DNA from: an uncultured Saprospiraceae bacterium
GTDB lineage: Bacteria; Bacteroidota; Bacteroidia; Chitinophagales; Saprospiraceae
Direction of reading: 5' to 3'
Length of the DNA: 64,000 nucleotides
Assembly: GCA_937923485.1 (NCBI GenBank)
Contig: CALDUE010000031.1
Location: 1 to 64,000 of the forward strand
Made by a program: the position numbers and the translations under genes. The notes below the pieces were generated by a model. The model saw only the letters and a list, made by a program, of their open reading frames with translations. It searched no databases and was not told where the DNA came from. This document shows, one piece after another, positions 1 through 9,876 of the stretch (position 1 is the stretch's first letter; each line of letters opens with the position of its first letter).

Positions 1-1928
1 CCAGTGCCTAAGCTCAGTCGCAGGTACCTAGAAGTTTCCTTCTGTTCTATCAAACCAGCATCTACAAGTGTTCGCAAACCCCAACCTGCTAAAAGCGGAT
101 GCGTCTTATTACCATAAGTGAGTCGCTCAACCGCCGAATACCAAAGCCGGATATGGGCATCCTCTTCAAGCATCGCCAAGTAAGGTTGCACTAGTTTCAA
201 TAATCGAAAGCCATCATAGGCCGCATCATCATCCACATTCGAACCTGCCGCCGCCAAGCCGCTCGCCAGCTTCGGAACAAGCGTATCGGTAAGCTCATAC
301 AAGAAGTCAGCCTCACGGGTATGAATAGAATCGTAGCGAACCAATCGCAGCAGCGGAGGCAAGGCACGCGCGATCAACCAAACATCAACCGTCGCAATGG
401 CCTGCTCTCGCATTCGTCGGGCGACATCTTGGAGTTCGTCAAACAGTCCCGCCAGGATAATGAGGTCAACCACTTTGGTCAAACTCGCCAAATCAGACTC
501 TTCGTCCATACGCGCACGTAGCGCGGCAGCCGCAGCATCAGGAACTTGCGTACCGTACACGTGACAACCCAACAAAGACAACGCAAAGTCTGGTTGCCAG
601 TGCAGCGTCCACGTTTCTTTGAAGGTTCCCTTAGCATTAAGAGATGCTTCATCGCGCGAACCAAACGGAATACCGAGCAGCAGCAATTGACACAGCAGCT
701 GACTCGCTTCTAAGTGCTTCTCCTTACGCAAGTCGAGGTTCTTCTCAACCCGTTCCATGTCACGATACGGCTTCATGAGGCGCACAGACTTTAAGCGCGT
801 TTCCAAATCTCTCTGCAGGGGAAGGCTCGTAAAATTCTCAGGAACCCTACCTGTCGTTCGATAGCTTTCGACGTTTTTACGGATTGCGTCTAAGCGGGCT
901 TTCGCCCCTTCGGCTAATGTCCCAAGAGCAGCCTCCTGAATCTCATCCAAGCCTGGCAACACCAAGTCTCGCAACTCCGCCAATTGATCAGCCAACTCAG
1001 TAGCATCAACAACCTGAGCTGTAGATGCCGCTTGCCCCATCGCGCGTAGCTCAATTGCCATCAGTGTCAGATAATGCTCTGGCGCTGAGCGGGGATCATC
1101 AAACAGCAATCCGTACCAAACAGGGGATTGTACCCCGGCTCCATAACCACCTTCAGAGCGCAGTCTTTCATAGGTCCACGGAATCCAAGTCACTTCAAGT
1201 TTCGGACCTCTCAATCCGCGTTTTGCAGCAGCATAACCTTTAGCGGTCTGGCGTAGCATGTTTTGCTGTAAAGCTGGAGCATGCCAAGCACCACATACCA
1301 CGGCGATGTTCTCAAGCCCTTGCTTTTGTAAATCCAAGATTGTCTTCGCCATGTGCATTTCACGCAGCTTGCACTCCGCATCAGTGGCTTCGGGATACGA
1401 TTCACGCAAGAGCCGAATCATCTCAGTAGTATGTTCAAAAATTCCAGCACCAGGATTTTGCATTTCGAAAGTGCGCTCCCACCAACGTTCTCGATCGGCA
1501 TAGCCGGCAAGTTTGGCGAGTTCCCCTAGTGGATCGCGTCTTACTCGGCGATACTTTTTTGAGTTGGGTTTTAGGTCAAGTTTCTGACGCTCGTTTTGGG
1601 AATAGGCAATCATCAAACTCGAAGGCAAATCCATCGCATGAATGGTCGCTTCATTATCAGCTGCCCAGCGCATAGCCACCCACTCCGGGCTAAACCTTGC
1701 AAGCGGGTAGTACAAAGCCGTGCTCACCGATTTGGGATCATAGGCCGTGAGTGCCACCGGTGGATATAAATCTTCATCTCCAATCTGATAAAGCGCAGTC
1801 TGCAAGTCCGCAGGCATCTCAATAACGAGCGCCTCTGGTGGATTCAATTCTAATGCATCCAGCACAGCGCGCGCAGATCCAGGTCCGTGGTGGCGGATGC
1901 CGTATATGCGGAGGGAGGGTGGGGTCAT
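1..1928 (-). CDS. DUF5682-like family protein (3' end runs off window)
   Basis: Continuous - strand frame from ATG at 1928 (MTPPSLRIYGIRHHGPGSARAVLDALELNPPEALVIEMPADLQTAL...) open to window edge; resembles the DUF5682 proteins found with MoxR/VWA genes. Confidence 0.72.
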   Translation of the reverse strand, partial: MTPPSLRIYGIRHHGPGSARAVLDALELNPPEALVIEMPADLQTALYQIGDEDLYPPVALTAYDPKSVSTALYYPLARFSPEWVAMRWAADNEATIHAMDLPSSLMIAYSQNERQKLDLKPNSKKYRRVRRDPLGELAKLAGYADRERWWERTFEMQNPGAGIFEHTTEMIRLLRESYPEATDAECKLREMHMAKTILDLQKQGLENIAVVCGAWHAPALQQNMLRQTAKGYAAAKRGLRGPKLEVTWIPWTYERLRSEGGYGAGVQSPVWYGLLFDDPRSAPEHYLTLMAIELRAMGQAASTAQVVDATELADQLAELRDLVLPGLDEIQEAALGTLAEGAKARLDAIRKNVESYRTTGRVPENFTSLPLQRDLETRLKSVRLMKPYRDMERVEKNLDLRKEKHLEASQLLCQLLLLGIPFGSRDEASLNAKGTFKETWTLHWQPDFALSLLGCHVYGTQVPDAAAAALRARMDEESDLASLTKVVDLIILAGLFDELQDVARRMREQAIATVDVWLIARALPPLLRLVRYDSIHTREADFLYELTDTLVPKLASGLAAAGSNVDDDAAYDGFRLLKLVQPYLAMLEEDAHIRLWYSAVERLTYGNKTHPLLAGWGLRTLVDAGLIEQKETSRYLRLSLGT

Positions 1929-2232
1929 TAGAATGCTGATTAGAAAAATCAAATTCAAAAGTAGCTGGAACTGAACTGATTCAATATAGCAGTTTTGGGA
2001 CACAATATATAATTGCTGGATTAGCTTGAGTAGCGAAACGGAAGCTTGGTTGATAGATCTGGGCGTTTCATAATTCGTTAATAATATGTTAATTTATTGG
2101 CTTCGCTGTGGAATTCTTCATTTTCATTAGTTTTAGCATGAATTCTTTGGTGAATTCTCTTTCTGAAGTAGGGTAATCGTAATGCTTGCTAATTGTGTTA
2201 CGTCCTTACTATATACATCAAAAACTCTAGAT

Positions 2233-4575
2233 ATGCTCCCCCTCCGTTTACTCCCTAGTTTTTCCCTAGTTGGCTTTCTATTAATCGCATTCCACACTAC
2301 AGTTTCGGCACAATGCTCCCTGGCTGAATTATTCGATGGTGCTGATGTCGTTTTGCAAGGTGAAATTGTTTCAGATACCGTCTATGAGGCCAATGGTTGG
2401 GTTTACACCAGTTACCTTATTGAGCCATGTACATCCCTAACAGATGATCAAACATGGAGTCGAGGCAAGCCTCTAGCAATCACTAGAATGGGAGGTGATC
2501 TAGATGGAGTGTCCTATTCGCGGCCTCATGGGCTAGAAATTTTTGGCGGAGAACAAGCTGTCTTTTTTCTAAAGTACATCGAAGGAGATACTATTACTCC
2601 AAACGATCTTACATCAGTACAGCCTATCTGCGGACAAGCGGGATTTGCAAAGTACCTTACCGATGACTGGAAGCCAATTGTCGCGATGGGTGAAACGGTA
2701 CTATCAGCTGTCGAATTTCGAACGCAAATGAAAGAGTATATTGAATTTGAGTATTGCGAAAGTTATCCATCTTACTATGTAGCTGCTCCTTCATTGACTT
2801 TTGAGGATGGGAGTCCAGTTGGAGGAATTGGTTTCGCTTATGAGAGCCACAATCAATTACCTGCTCAACCAATGACTATCGAGTTCCAATTTGAAGAGCC
2901 TGTCGCAGATCAAGCTCTCGATAATGCTTCCTTTTTTCTAAGTGAAGCCATCGACTATGATGCTGAATCAATTGATTCCTTTACAATCTCAGTCACTTAC
3001 TATTTAGATAGCTTCCCTACTTATTTAGACTCAATTGTTAGCCTTGGGACTGTAGATTATTCTTTTGATGAGTTGAGTGCATTAAGTAATGTGCGAGTAA
3101 TTCCAGTTGATCAGGCTGTTGATACTGATAAGTCTGCCTTGGATAGGATAATATATCAAGATGATACGCCTGGAAAAGAGGGATTTAAGAGAGCAAGAAT
3201 CACGGAGATCACCCCTGAGGTCGTGGCTGGTATTCGTAGACCTTTGAGTTTACCTAACCTCGCAGGAGCTCCAAATCCACCTACAGCTGCTAGGCCAGGT
3301 ATAGTAACCATTACGGGGACTGATTTCAATAACTATACGACGGCCGAATTAGGTGCAAAAATTCCTAATGATGTTAGAATTGAAATGATGAGAGAATCTG
3401 GGGATTTTACGGGAGTAACCATCTCTCCACTTGCAGGGGATATTATCTCTTGGACTGATACTGAAATCAACTTTTATGCACCTACATATGGTTATCTTGA
3501 CTACAGTATTAGCAATCCAAATATGATAGGTGAGAGTGGAGCCTTCGGAGGAAGAATTAGAGTAATAACTGAGGATGGAAATGATCAAGCTCCTTTTAGA
3601 ACAGAAGTTTTTTTCAATCAAAAAAGCAGTTCTAGCTTTGTGGCAAGTCGGGTAAACCCTTCTACAGATGATAATTCTTTGCGGAAACAATCGCACCGCA
3701 ACGGCCAATCAATAGAATCGACTGAGCGCGGCTATACATTTGTTTTAGCTCCAACATTTGTTACTTCTCTTCGAGATGGTGTCAGTGATCTAGCAGATGC
3801 AAAACTTGATCTTTGTGATGCAGCAGCAGAATGGACTAAAGCAACAGGTATACCCATAGATATTGTTGATACATGTCCCCCAGATATTAACTGCTCTGTT
3901 ATTACTGGCAATAGAATACCTGTCACCTCTACTGATGAGGATGCACTTGCGGCTGGTTTAACAAGTGTTCTGCCTCAGACATGTGCAATTGAAGAGCCAA
4001 GAGTTCAAACAGCTGAACTTAGATTTAACAATACGTTTGTGCCTCGTCGCTTCACATCTAGAGCTAGATCTTTTCTAGGACAAAAAGAAGTTATTTATGA
4101 TCAAGCCCTGCACGAATTTGGACACATTCTACAATTGCTTCACGTAGACAATAGAATTGAATTGATGTTTCCTTCAGCAAGTGCTGGCAACTCACTTACA
4201 TCTGCTGCGGTAGCATGTGGAATTCACGTGAATAATGTCTCATTATCATATCCTACCTTATGTGGAAATGTAATTCAGAAAGATTTTATACCTACGGATT
4301 GTGCTACTTCACCAATTCAGGAAATTAGCAATCGTGTGGATGGGGTCAAGGTTCTGTATGATCAAGAGTCTTCACGTTTACTTGTCGAAATTGAGTCACA
4401 AGTAACTAAACAACTTCAATTAACTGTTTATGATGTAATTGGAAGACCTGTCAAGGTTGAATCTTGTTCGATTGGTCTAAACACTATTTCTTTAGATGAA
4501 TCTATGACAGGGTTTTACAGTGCAGTATTAAACGGGTCTCAAACTCAAATAGCGATTCCTTTCGTTAAGAATTAA
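2233..4575 (+). CDS. Secreted metzincin-like metalloprotease with IPT/TIG-like region and T9SS C-terminal sorting domain
   Basis: ORF 2182..4575; signal peptide from internal Met (MLPLRLLPSFSLVGFLLIAFHTTVSAQ); HEFGHILQLLH followed by ELMFPS; C-terminal LQLTVYDVIGRPVKVES...GFYSAVL. Confidence 0.65.
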   Translation: MLPLRLLPSFSLVGFLLIAFHTTVSAQCSLAELFDGADVVLQGEIVSDTVYEANGWVYTSYLIEPCTSLTDDQTWSRGKPLAITRMGGDLDGVSYSRPHGLEIFGGEQAVFFLKYIEGDTITPNDLTSVQPICGQAGFAKYLTDDWKPIVAMGETVLSAVEFRTQMKEYIEFEYCESYPSYYVAAPSLTFEDGSPVGGIGFAYESHNQLPAQPMTIEFQFEEPVADQALDNASFFLSEAIDYDAESIDSFTISVTYYLDSFPTYLDSIVSLGTVDYSFDELSALSNVRVIPVDQAVDTDKSALDRIIYQDDTPGKEGFKRARITEITPEVVAGIRRPLSLPNLAGAPNPPTAARPGIVTITGTDFNNYTTAELGAKIPNDVRIEMMRESGDFTGVTISPLAGDIISWTDTEINFYAPTYGYLDYSISNPNMIGESGAFGGRIRVITEDGNDQAPFRTEVFFNQKSSSSFVASRVNPSTDDNSLRKQSHRNGQSIESTERGYTFVLAPTFVTSLRDGVSDLADAKLDLCDAAAEWTKATGIPIDIVDTCPPDINCSVITGNRIPVTSTDEDALAAGLTSVLPQTCAIEEPRVQTAELRFNNTFVPRRFTSRARSFLGQKEVIYDQALHEFGHILQLLHVDNRIELMFPSASAGNSLTSAAVACGIHVNNVSLSYPTLCGNVIQKDFIPTDCATSPIQEISNRVDGVKVLYDQESSRLLVEIESQVTKQLQLTVYDVIGRPVKVESCSIGLNTISLDESMTGFYSAVLNGSQTQIAIPFVKN

Positions 4576-4584
4576 ATTAGCTTC

Positions 4585-5103
4585 ATGATGTCATATTTTC
4601 GCTTGTTTTTAATCTTTACTTCTTTTCTCGTATTAAGCGCAATGAGTTGCGAAAAATCCGAGTCAAGTACAAATAGTCGTAAAGCTTCTCTTGCTATTCC
4701 ACTAGATACGTTCTGTTTGGACTTAGCCAGAACCTGCCCAAAATTAGCAGCACTAGCCGCTGCCTACCCCCCTAAACTTGAACCTTCAGATGGCAGTCAT
4801 TTAATTCATGCCGAGTTACTCAACTATCTCTTGGACACTGTTGCGAACCCTCAAAATTATTTCAGAGAGTTGCCAGGACCTTGTCCTGGGATAACACGTT
4901 CACAAATCCATTGCGCCATAGGCATACCAAGGGACAGTTTGGGAGTCCTAGAGATGGGAAGCGAAATTTTACTTGGGGATTTTTATTCCTATGCTCGCGA
5001 TCCCGAATATGGACTTGCGCCAACCAGATTTTGGACAAAAGCAGGTTACATCCCTATATTCTTTTATAATAGTGGGGATACGCTGGTTGTAATTTCTCAG
5101 TGA
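4585..5103 (+). CDS. Hypothetical lipoprotein
   Basis: N-terminal lipobox-like LSAMSC; no recognised domain. Confidence 0.55.
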   Translation: MMSYFRLFLIFTSFLVLSAMSCEKSESSTNSRKASLAIPLDTFCLDLARTCPKLAALAAAYPPKLEPSDGSHLIHAELLNYLLDTVANPQNYFRELPGPCPGITRSQIHCAIGIPRDSLGVLEMGSEILLGDFYSYARDPEYGLAPTRFWTKAGYIPIFFYNSGDTLVVISQ

Positions 5104-5135
5104 AAAAGTAAATGACCATAAGAGCACACAGATTG

Positions 5136-6272
5136 TTAGCCTCCATCCCCTTTCCCAGCCCCAAATTCCGTCAACGCCATATACCAATCGCGCCACTTCC
5201 CAGGCCGCTCCTTTAGTACTCCTTCGACGTAGCTTCTCCAAACGGCGCCATCACGCTCTTCATCGCGGATTACTGCTCCACGAAGAGAAGGAAGATAGTC
5301 TTTCACCTGCGGAATCCCATCGCCAAAATGTGCAGCCAAACTGACGGCATTTTCGACAACACTAATCGCTTCTGCGGTGCTGAGGCCAGCTCCTGGTTGT
5401 TGAACTTTCGTACTTCCATCTTCGGTGACGCCATTGCGTAATTCGCGGAAGATGGTGATGAGGCGTTCGATTTCTTCGACTGCCGAAGAGGTTTCTAAAA
5501 TAGCGCTGCGATCTCCTAGGCTGCTTCGTTCGCGGACGATCCGCAGCTCTTCTGCTAGGCTTGATGGCGAAGGCAAAACGACTGTATTGAAACGACGACG
5601 AAGGGCCGTCGAGAGTTCGTTGACACCACGATCTCGCTCGTTTGCAGTAGCGATCAAATTGAAGCCTGGGATCGCTTGGACCTCCGTGCTCAATTCAGGT
5701 ACAGGTAAAGTCTTTTCACTCAAAACGGTGATCAAACTGTCCTGTACTTCACTTGGAATACGCGTTAATTCTTCAATCCTTACGATCGATCCTCTTTGCA
5801 TTCCAGTCATTACGGGGCTTGGTACTAGCGCCGATTCTGATGGACCTTTGCTAATTAGCTGAGCATAGTTCCAGCCATACCGCAACGCATCTTCGCTTAG
5901 TCCAGCAGTACCTTGAACCAATAGGGTAGAGTTACCTGATATCGCAGCGGCAAGGTGTTCGCTCACCCATGTTTTGGCGGTTCCAGGGACGCCCGCGAGT
6001 AGCAATGCACGATTGGTCGTCAAGGTGGCCACGGCTACTTCCATTAAGCGTCGATCACCAATATATTTTGGAGAAATTTTCACGCCCTTGGCGACCTCGC
6101 CACCCATGAGGTAGTCTACCACGCGTTTTGGCGAAAGCTGCCAACCGACAGGCTTTTTGTCCTTGTCTAATTTGGCCAGTGCTGCGAGTTCCTTTGCATA
6201 GGTCTGCTCAGGATGAGGCCGAAGAATTTGGGGCGTTTTTGCCATGGTGCCAAGATGAGGACGATTGCTCAA
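5136..6272 (-). CDS. MoxR-family AAA+ ATPase
   Basis: Walker A-like GVPGTAKTW, IEELTRIPSEVQDSLITVLSEK, NLIATANERDRGVNELSTALRRRF. Confidence 0.85.
   Translation of the reverse strand: MSNRPHLGTMAKTPQILRPHPEQTYAKELAALAKLDKDKKPVGWQLSPKRVVDYLMGGEVAKGVKISPKYIGDRRLMEVAVATLTTNRALLLAGVPGTAKTWVSEHLAAAISGNSTLLVQGTAGLSEDALRYGWNYAQLISKGPSESALVPSPVMTGMQRGSIVRIEELTRIPSEVQDSLITVLSEKTLPVPELSTEVQAIPGFNLIATANERDRGVNELSTALRRRFNTVVLPSPSSLAEELRIVRERSSLGDRSAILETSSAVEEIERLITIFRELRNGVTEDGSTKVQQPGAGLSTAEAISVVENAVSLAAHFGDGIPQVKDYLPSLRGAVIRDEERDGAVWRSYVEGVLKERPGKWRDWYMALTEFGAGKGDGG
6125..6138 (-). repeat. Iterated motif GCTTTCGCCAAAAC, exact (in MoxR, frame LSPK)
   Basis: Exact 14-mer. Confidence 0.9.
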
Positions 6273-7564
6273 TTCATCACCGAAAATTCGGAGGCAATCC
6301 GCTGTCGAGCGAGCATCATCGCAACGAGCGCATTCAAGGTCTCCAATTGCGTCTCCAGTTTTAGCGAAAGCAGATGACCAAAGGCCATCGGATTTAACTT
6401 ATGCGGATAGCGACCAGCCACCGTCTCCGCAGGAGGAGCATAACCGTGAACGACTTCATTGGCCAATTCCTCCGAAAGGTTTGGGCTGAATGGATGAGGA
6501 TTGGCCGCTATAAAAGCAATAACCATTGGGTCTCTCCAGCCTTTTGGATAGAAATCATGCGCGTAGTCCATCAGGTTCGCGTAAGACGTAGCGTCTAAGG
6601 CTGAGGCTAGTTTCGGAAGAATTTTCTGTCCTTGAAGCAATCTGTCTTGACTCCGAATTGCGTGTTGTAGTAGGGTAGCGGCCGCAGTGGAGTTCTTGCT
6701 ACTTATTGCGGCTTTCGCCAAAACCTCGAACGTGTCGCGTTGGTCGCAACCTGCCGGAATGCTAGACAGCACCTCCTCAGCTCTGGCCATCATTTTTTGC
6801 TTGCGTCCCTCGTCGAGCATACATTCTAAGCGAAGTATTTCTAGGTCAGTCAACTCACCTTTCTTCGAGAATAGACGGACAAGTAATTCAGGGTTTACAG
6901 CTTTCGCCAAAACCCCTTTATCCAGCACCGCTTGCAATAGCCCGAAGGCCTGTGGACTCACTTTCGCGGCGGTCATCAGCTTGCGGATTCGATTGATTAA
7001 CTCCGTGTCTTTTATCTGTGCCCGTTCGGCGCGCGACAATTCACTCCACCAAAACTGGATGTATGCGTCGCGTTGTTTGACGGATTTCGGGAAGGGATCT
7101 GCTTGCAAAAAGGCAACTTTCCGCTTGAACGTAGGGTGTTTTAGCGCAAGCCAAAGCCCATGACGACCTACGAGCGCGTATGCATTTGCTGTAACGTTGG
7201 CCTTGCGAATGACGGCTTCTAAATACCAGACAATTTTACCTGTGGGCACAACCAAACCATAATCAAACAGTGTCTGCACATCGGCGCTTCCGCGAAAGGC
7301 AAGCGATGCTTCGAGGTAGTGGAAAATGTGCTTATCAAGGAGATGATAGGAAGGGTGATCAGGGGCAAGCTCTGCCACGCGCACTTCTTGAATCGCCGTT
7401 TTGCTAAGGTTTACTCGTTGGGCAAGACTTTTCGCTGAAAGCAACGCAAGCGCTTCTTCTGCTGGGCTTCCCGCATGCTGCATGAGTTGCGCCGCCAAGG
7501 TCTGTGCCTGGTCGTCTAACGGCTGTCTAGACAGTCCGATGATGGCGGCGGTTGCGAGATTCAT
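6269..7564 (-). CDS. DUF5691-like family protein
   Basis: Overlaps MoxR start by 4 bp (operon); VGRHGLWLALKHPTFK-type motif and gene context. Confidence 0.6.
   Translation of the reverse strand: MNLATAAIIGLSRQPLDDQAQTLAAQLMQHAGSPAEEALALLSAKSLAQRVNLSKTAIQEVRVAELAPDHPSYHLLDKHIFHYLEASLAFRGSADVQTLFDYGLVVPTGKIVWYLEAVIRKANVTANAYALVGRHGLWLALKHPTFKRKVAFLQADPFPKSVKQRDAYIQFWWSELSRAERAQIKDTELINRIRKLMTAAKVSPQAFGLLQAVLDKGVLAKAVNPELLVRLFSKKGELTDLEILRLECMLDEGRKQKMMARAEEVLSSIPAGCDQRDTFEVLAKAAISSKNSTAAATLLQHAIRSQDRLLQGQKILPKLASALDATSYANLMDYAHDFYPKGWRDPMVIAFIAANPHPFSPNLSEELANEVVHGYAPPAETVAGRYPHKLNPMAFGHLLSLKLETQLETLNALVAMMLARQRIASEFSVMN
6358..6371 (-). repeat. Iterated motif, 1 mismatch (GTTTTAGCGAAAGC on +)
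   Basis: 13/14 match. Confidence 0.6.
6711..6724 (+). repeat. Iterated motif GCTTTCGCCAAAAC, exact (in DUF5691-like, antisense frame VLAKA)
   Basis: Exact 14-mer. Confidence 0.9.
6900..6913 (+). repeat. Iterated motif GCTTTCGCCAAAAC, exact (in DUF5691-like, antisense frame VLAKA)
   Basis: Exact 14-mer. Confidence 0.9.
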
Positions 7565-7798
7565 GAAGTAGGCAATGTAGTATGTAGTAGAGATGAACCG
7601 TCATCTCTGTCGTAAAAGTTAGAGGAATATTAGACCTGAAGTTCTCGAAATCTATATTATTTCGTTCGATCTGACGGTTTGCGGAGCCACTCAAATATGC
7701 ACTAAAGTCTCCCCGAACAAGGCCGCCCTGAGGATTCAAAAAGTGAATCTTATGCTCCTTTTTTGCATTGTAGAAAAGCAGACCTACAGAATTTTTAA

Positions 7799-9406
<1,608 letters not shown>

Positions 9407-9419
9407 CTTACCTTAAACG

Positions 9420-9686
9420 GTGAATGATATGAATATCAGTGTTTTAACTCCCGAAAAGGAATTGTACTCAGGCTCTATCAACAGCATTTCGGTGCCAGGG
9501 GTAGAGGGTAAGTTTCAAGTGTTACGCAATCACGCGCCTATTGTCAGCGCTTTAGCTGAAGGAGGAGTGACGATCAAGCGTGCTGATGGTAAGTTTATCA
9601 CCTTCACCATAGAGCGAGGCTTTATTGAAGTCTTGAACAACAACGTGGCACTGCTTGTACAGGGAGCTAAGAATTACAGGGACTAA
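9420..9686 (+). CDS. atpC: F0F1 ATP synthase subunit epsilon
   Basis: MNISVLTPEKELYSGSINSISVPGVEGKFQVLRNHAPIVSAL; GTG at 9420 or ATG at 9429. Confidence 0.93.
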   Translation: MNDMNISVLTPEKELYSGSINSISVPGVEGKFQVLRNHAPIVSALAEGGVTIKRADGKFITFTIERGFIEVLNNNVALLVQGAKNYRD

Positions 9687-9710
9687 GCTCCTCGAATTTC
9701 TGACTCCATT

Positions 9711-9748
9711 AAAAAGCCTATCAAGAGCAATCTTGGTGGGCTTTTTTC
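9711..9748 (+). terminator. Intrinsic terminator after atpC
   Basis: AAAAAGCC..TCAAGA GCAA TCTTGG..GGCTTTTTT. Confidence 0.75.
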
Positions 9749-9876
9749 TTCGAGGCGGTGAGTTATACCCGTGCCTTGAATACGGTATTTTGGTAAGCTG
9801 TTATTGAGATTTAGGTGGGCTTCACATGTAGAGGTTAACTTGTGACAAGTCACAAAACGCTGATCCAGTATCGTCT

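Noticed and set aside
3349-3708. 119-aa - strand ORF opposite the metalloprotease gene
   Set aside because: Antisense shadow ORF with no family signature.
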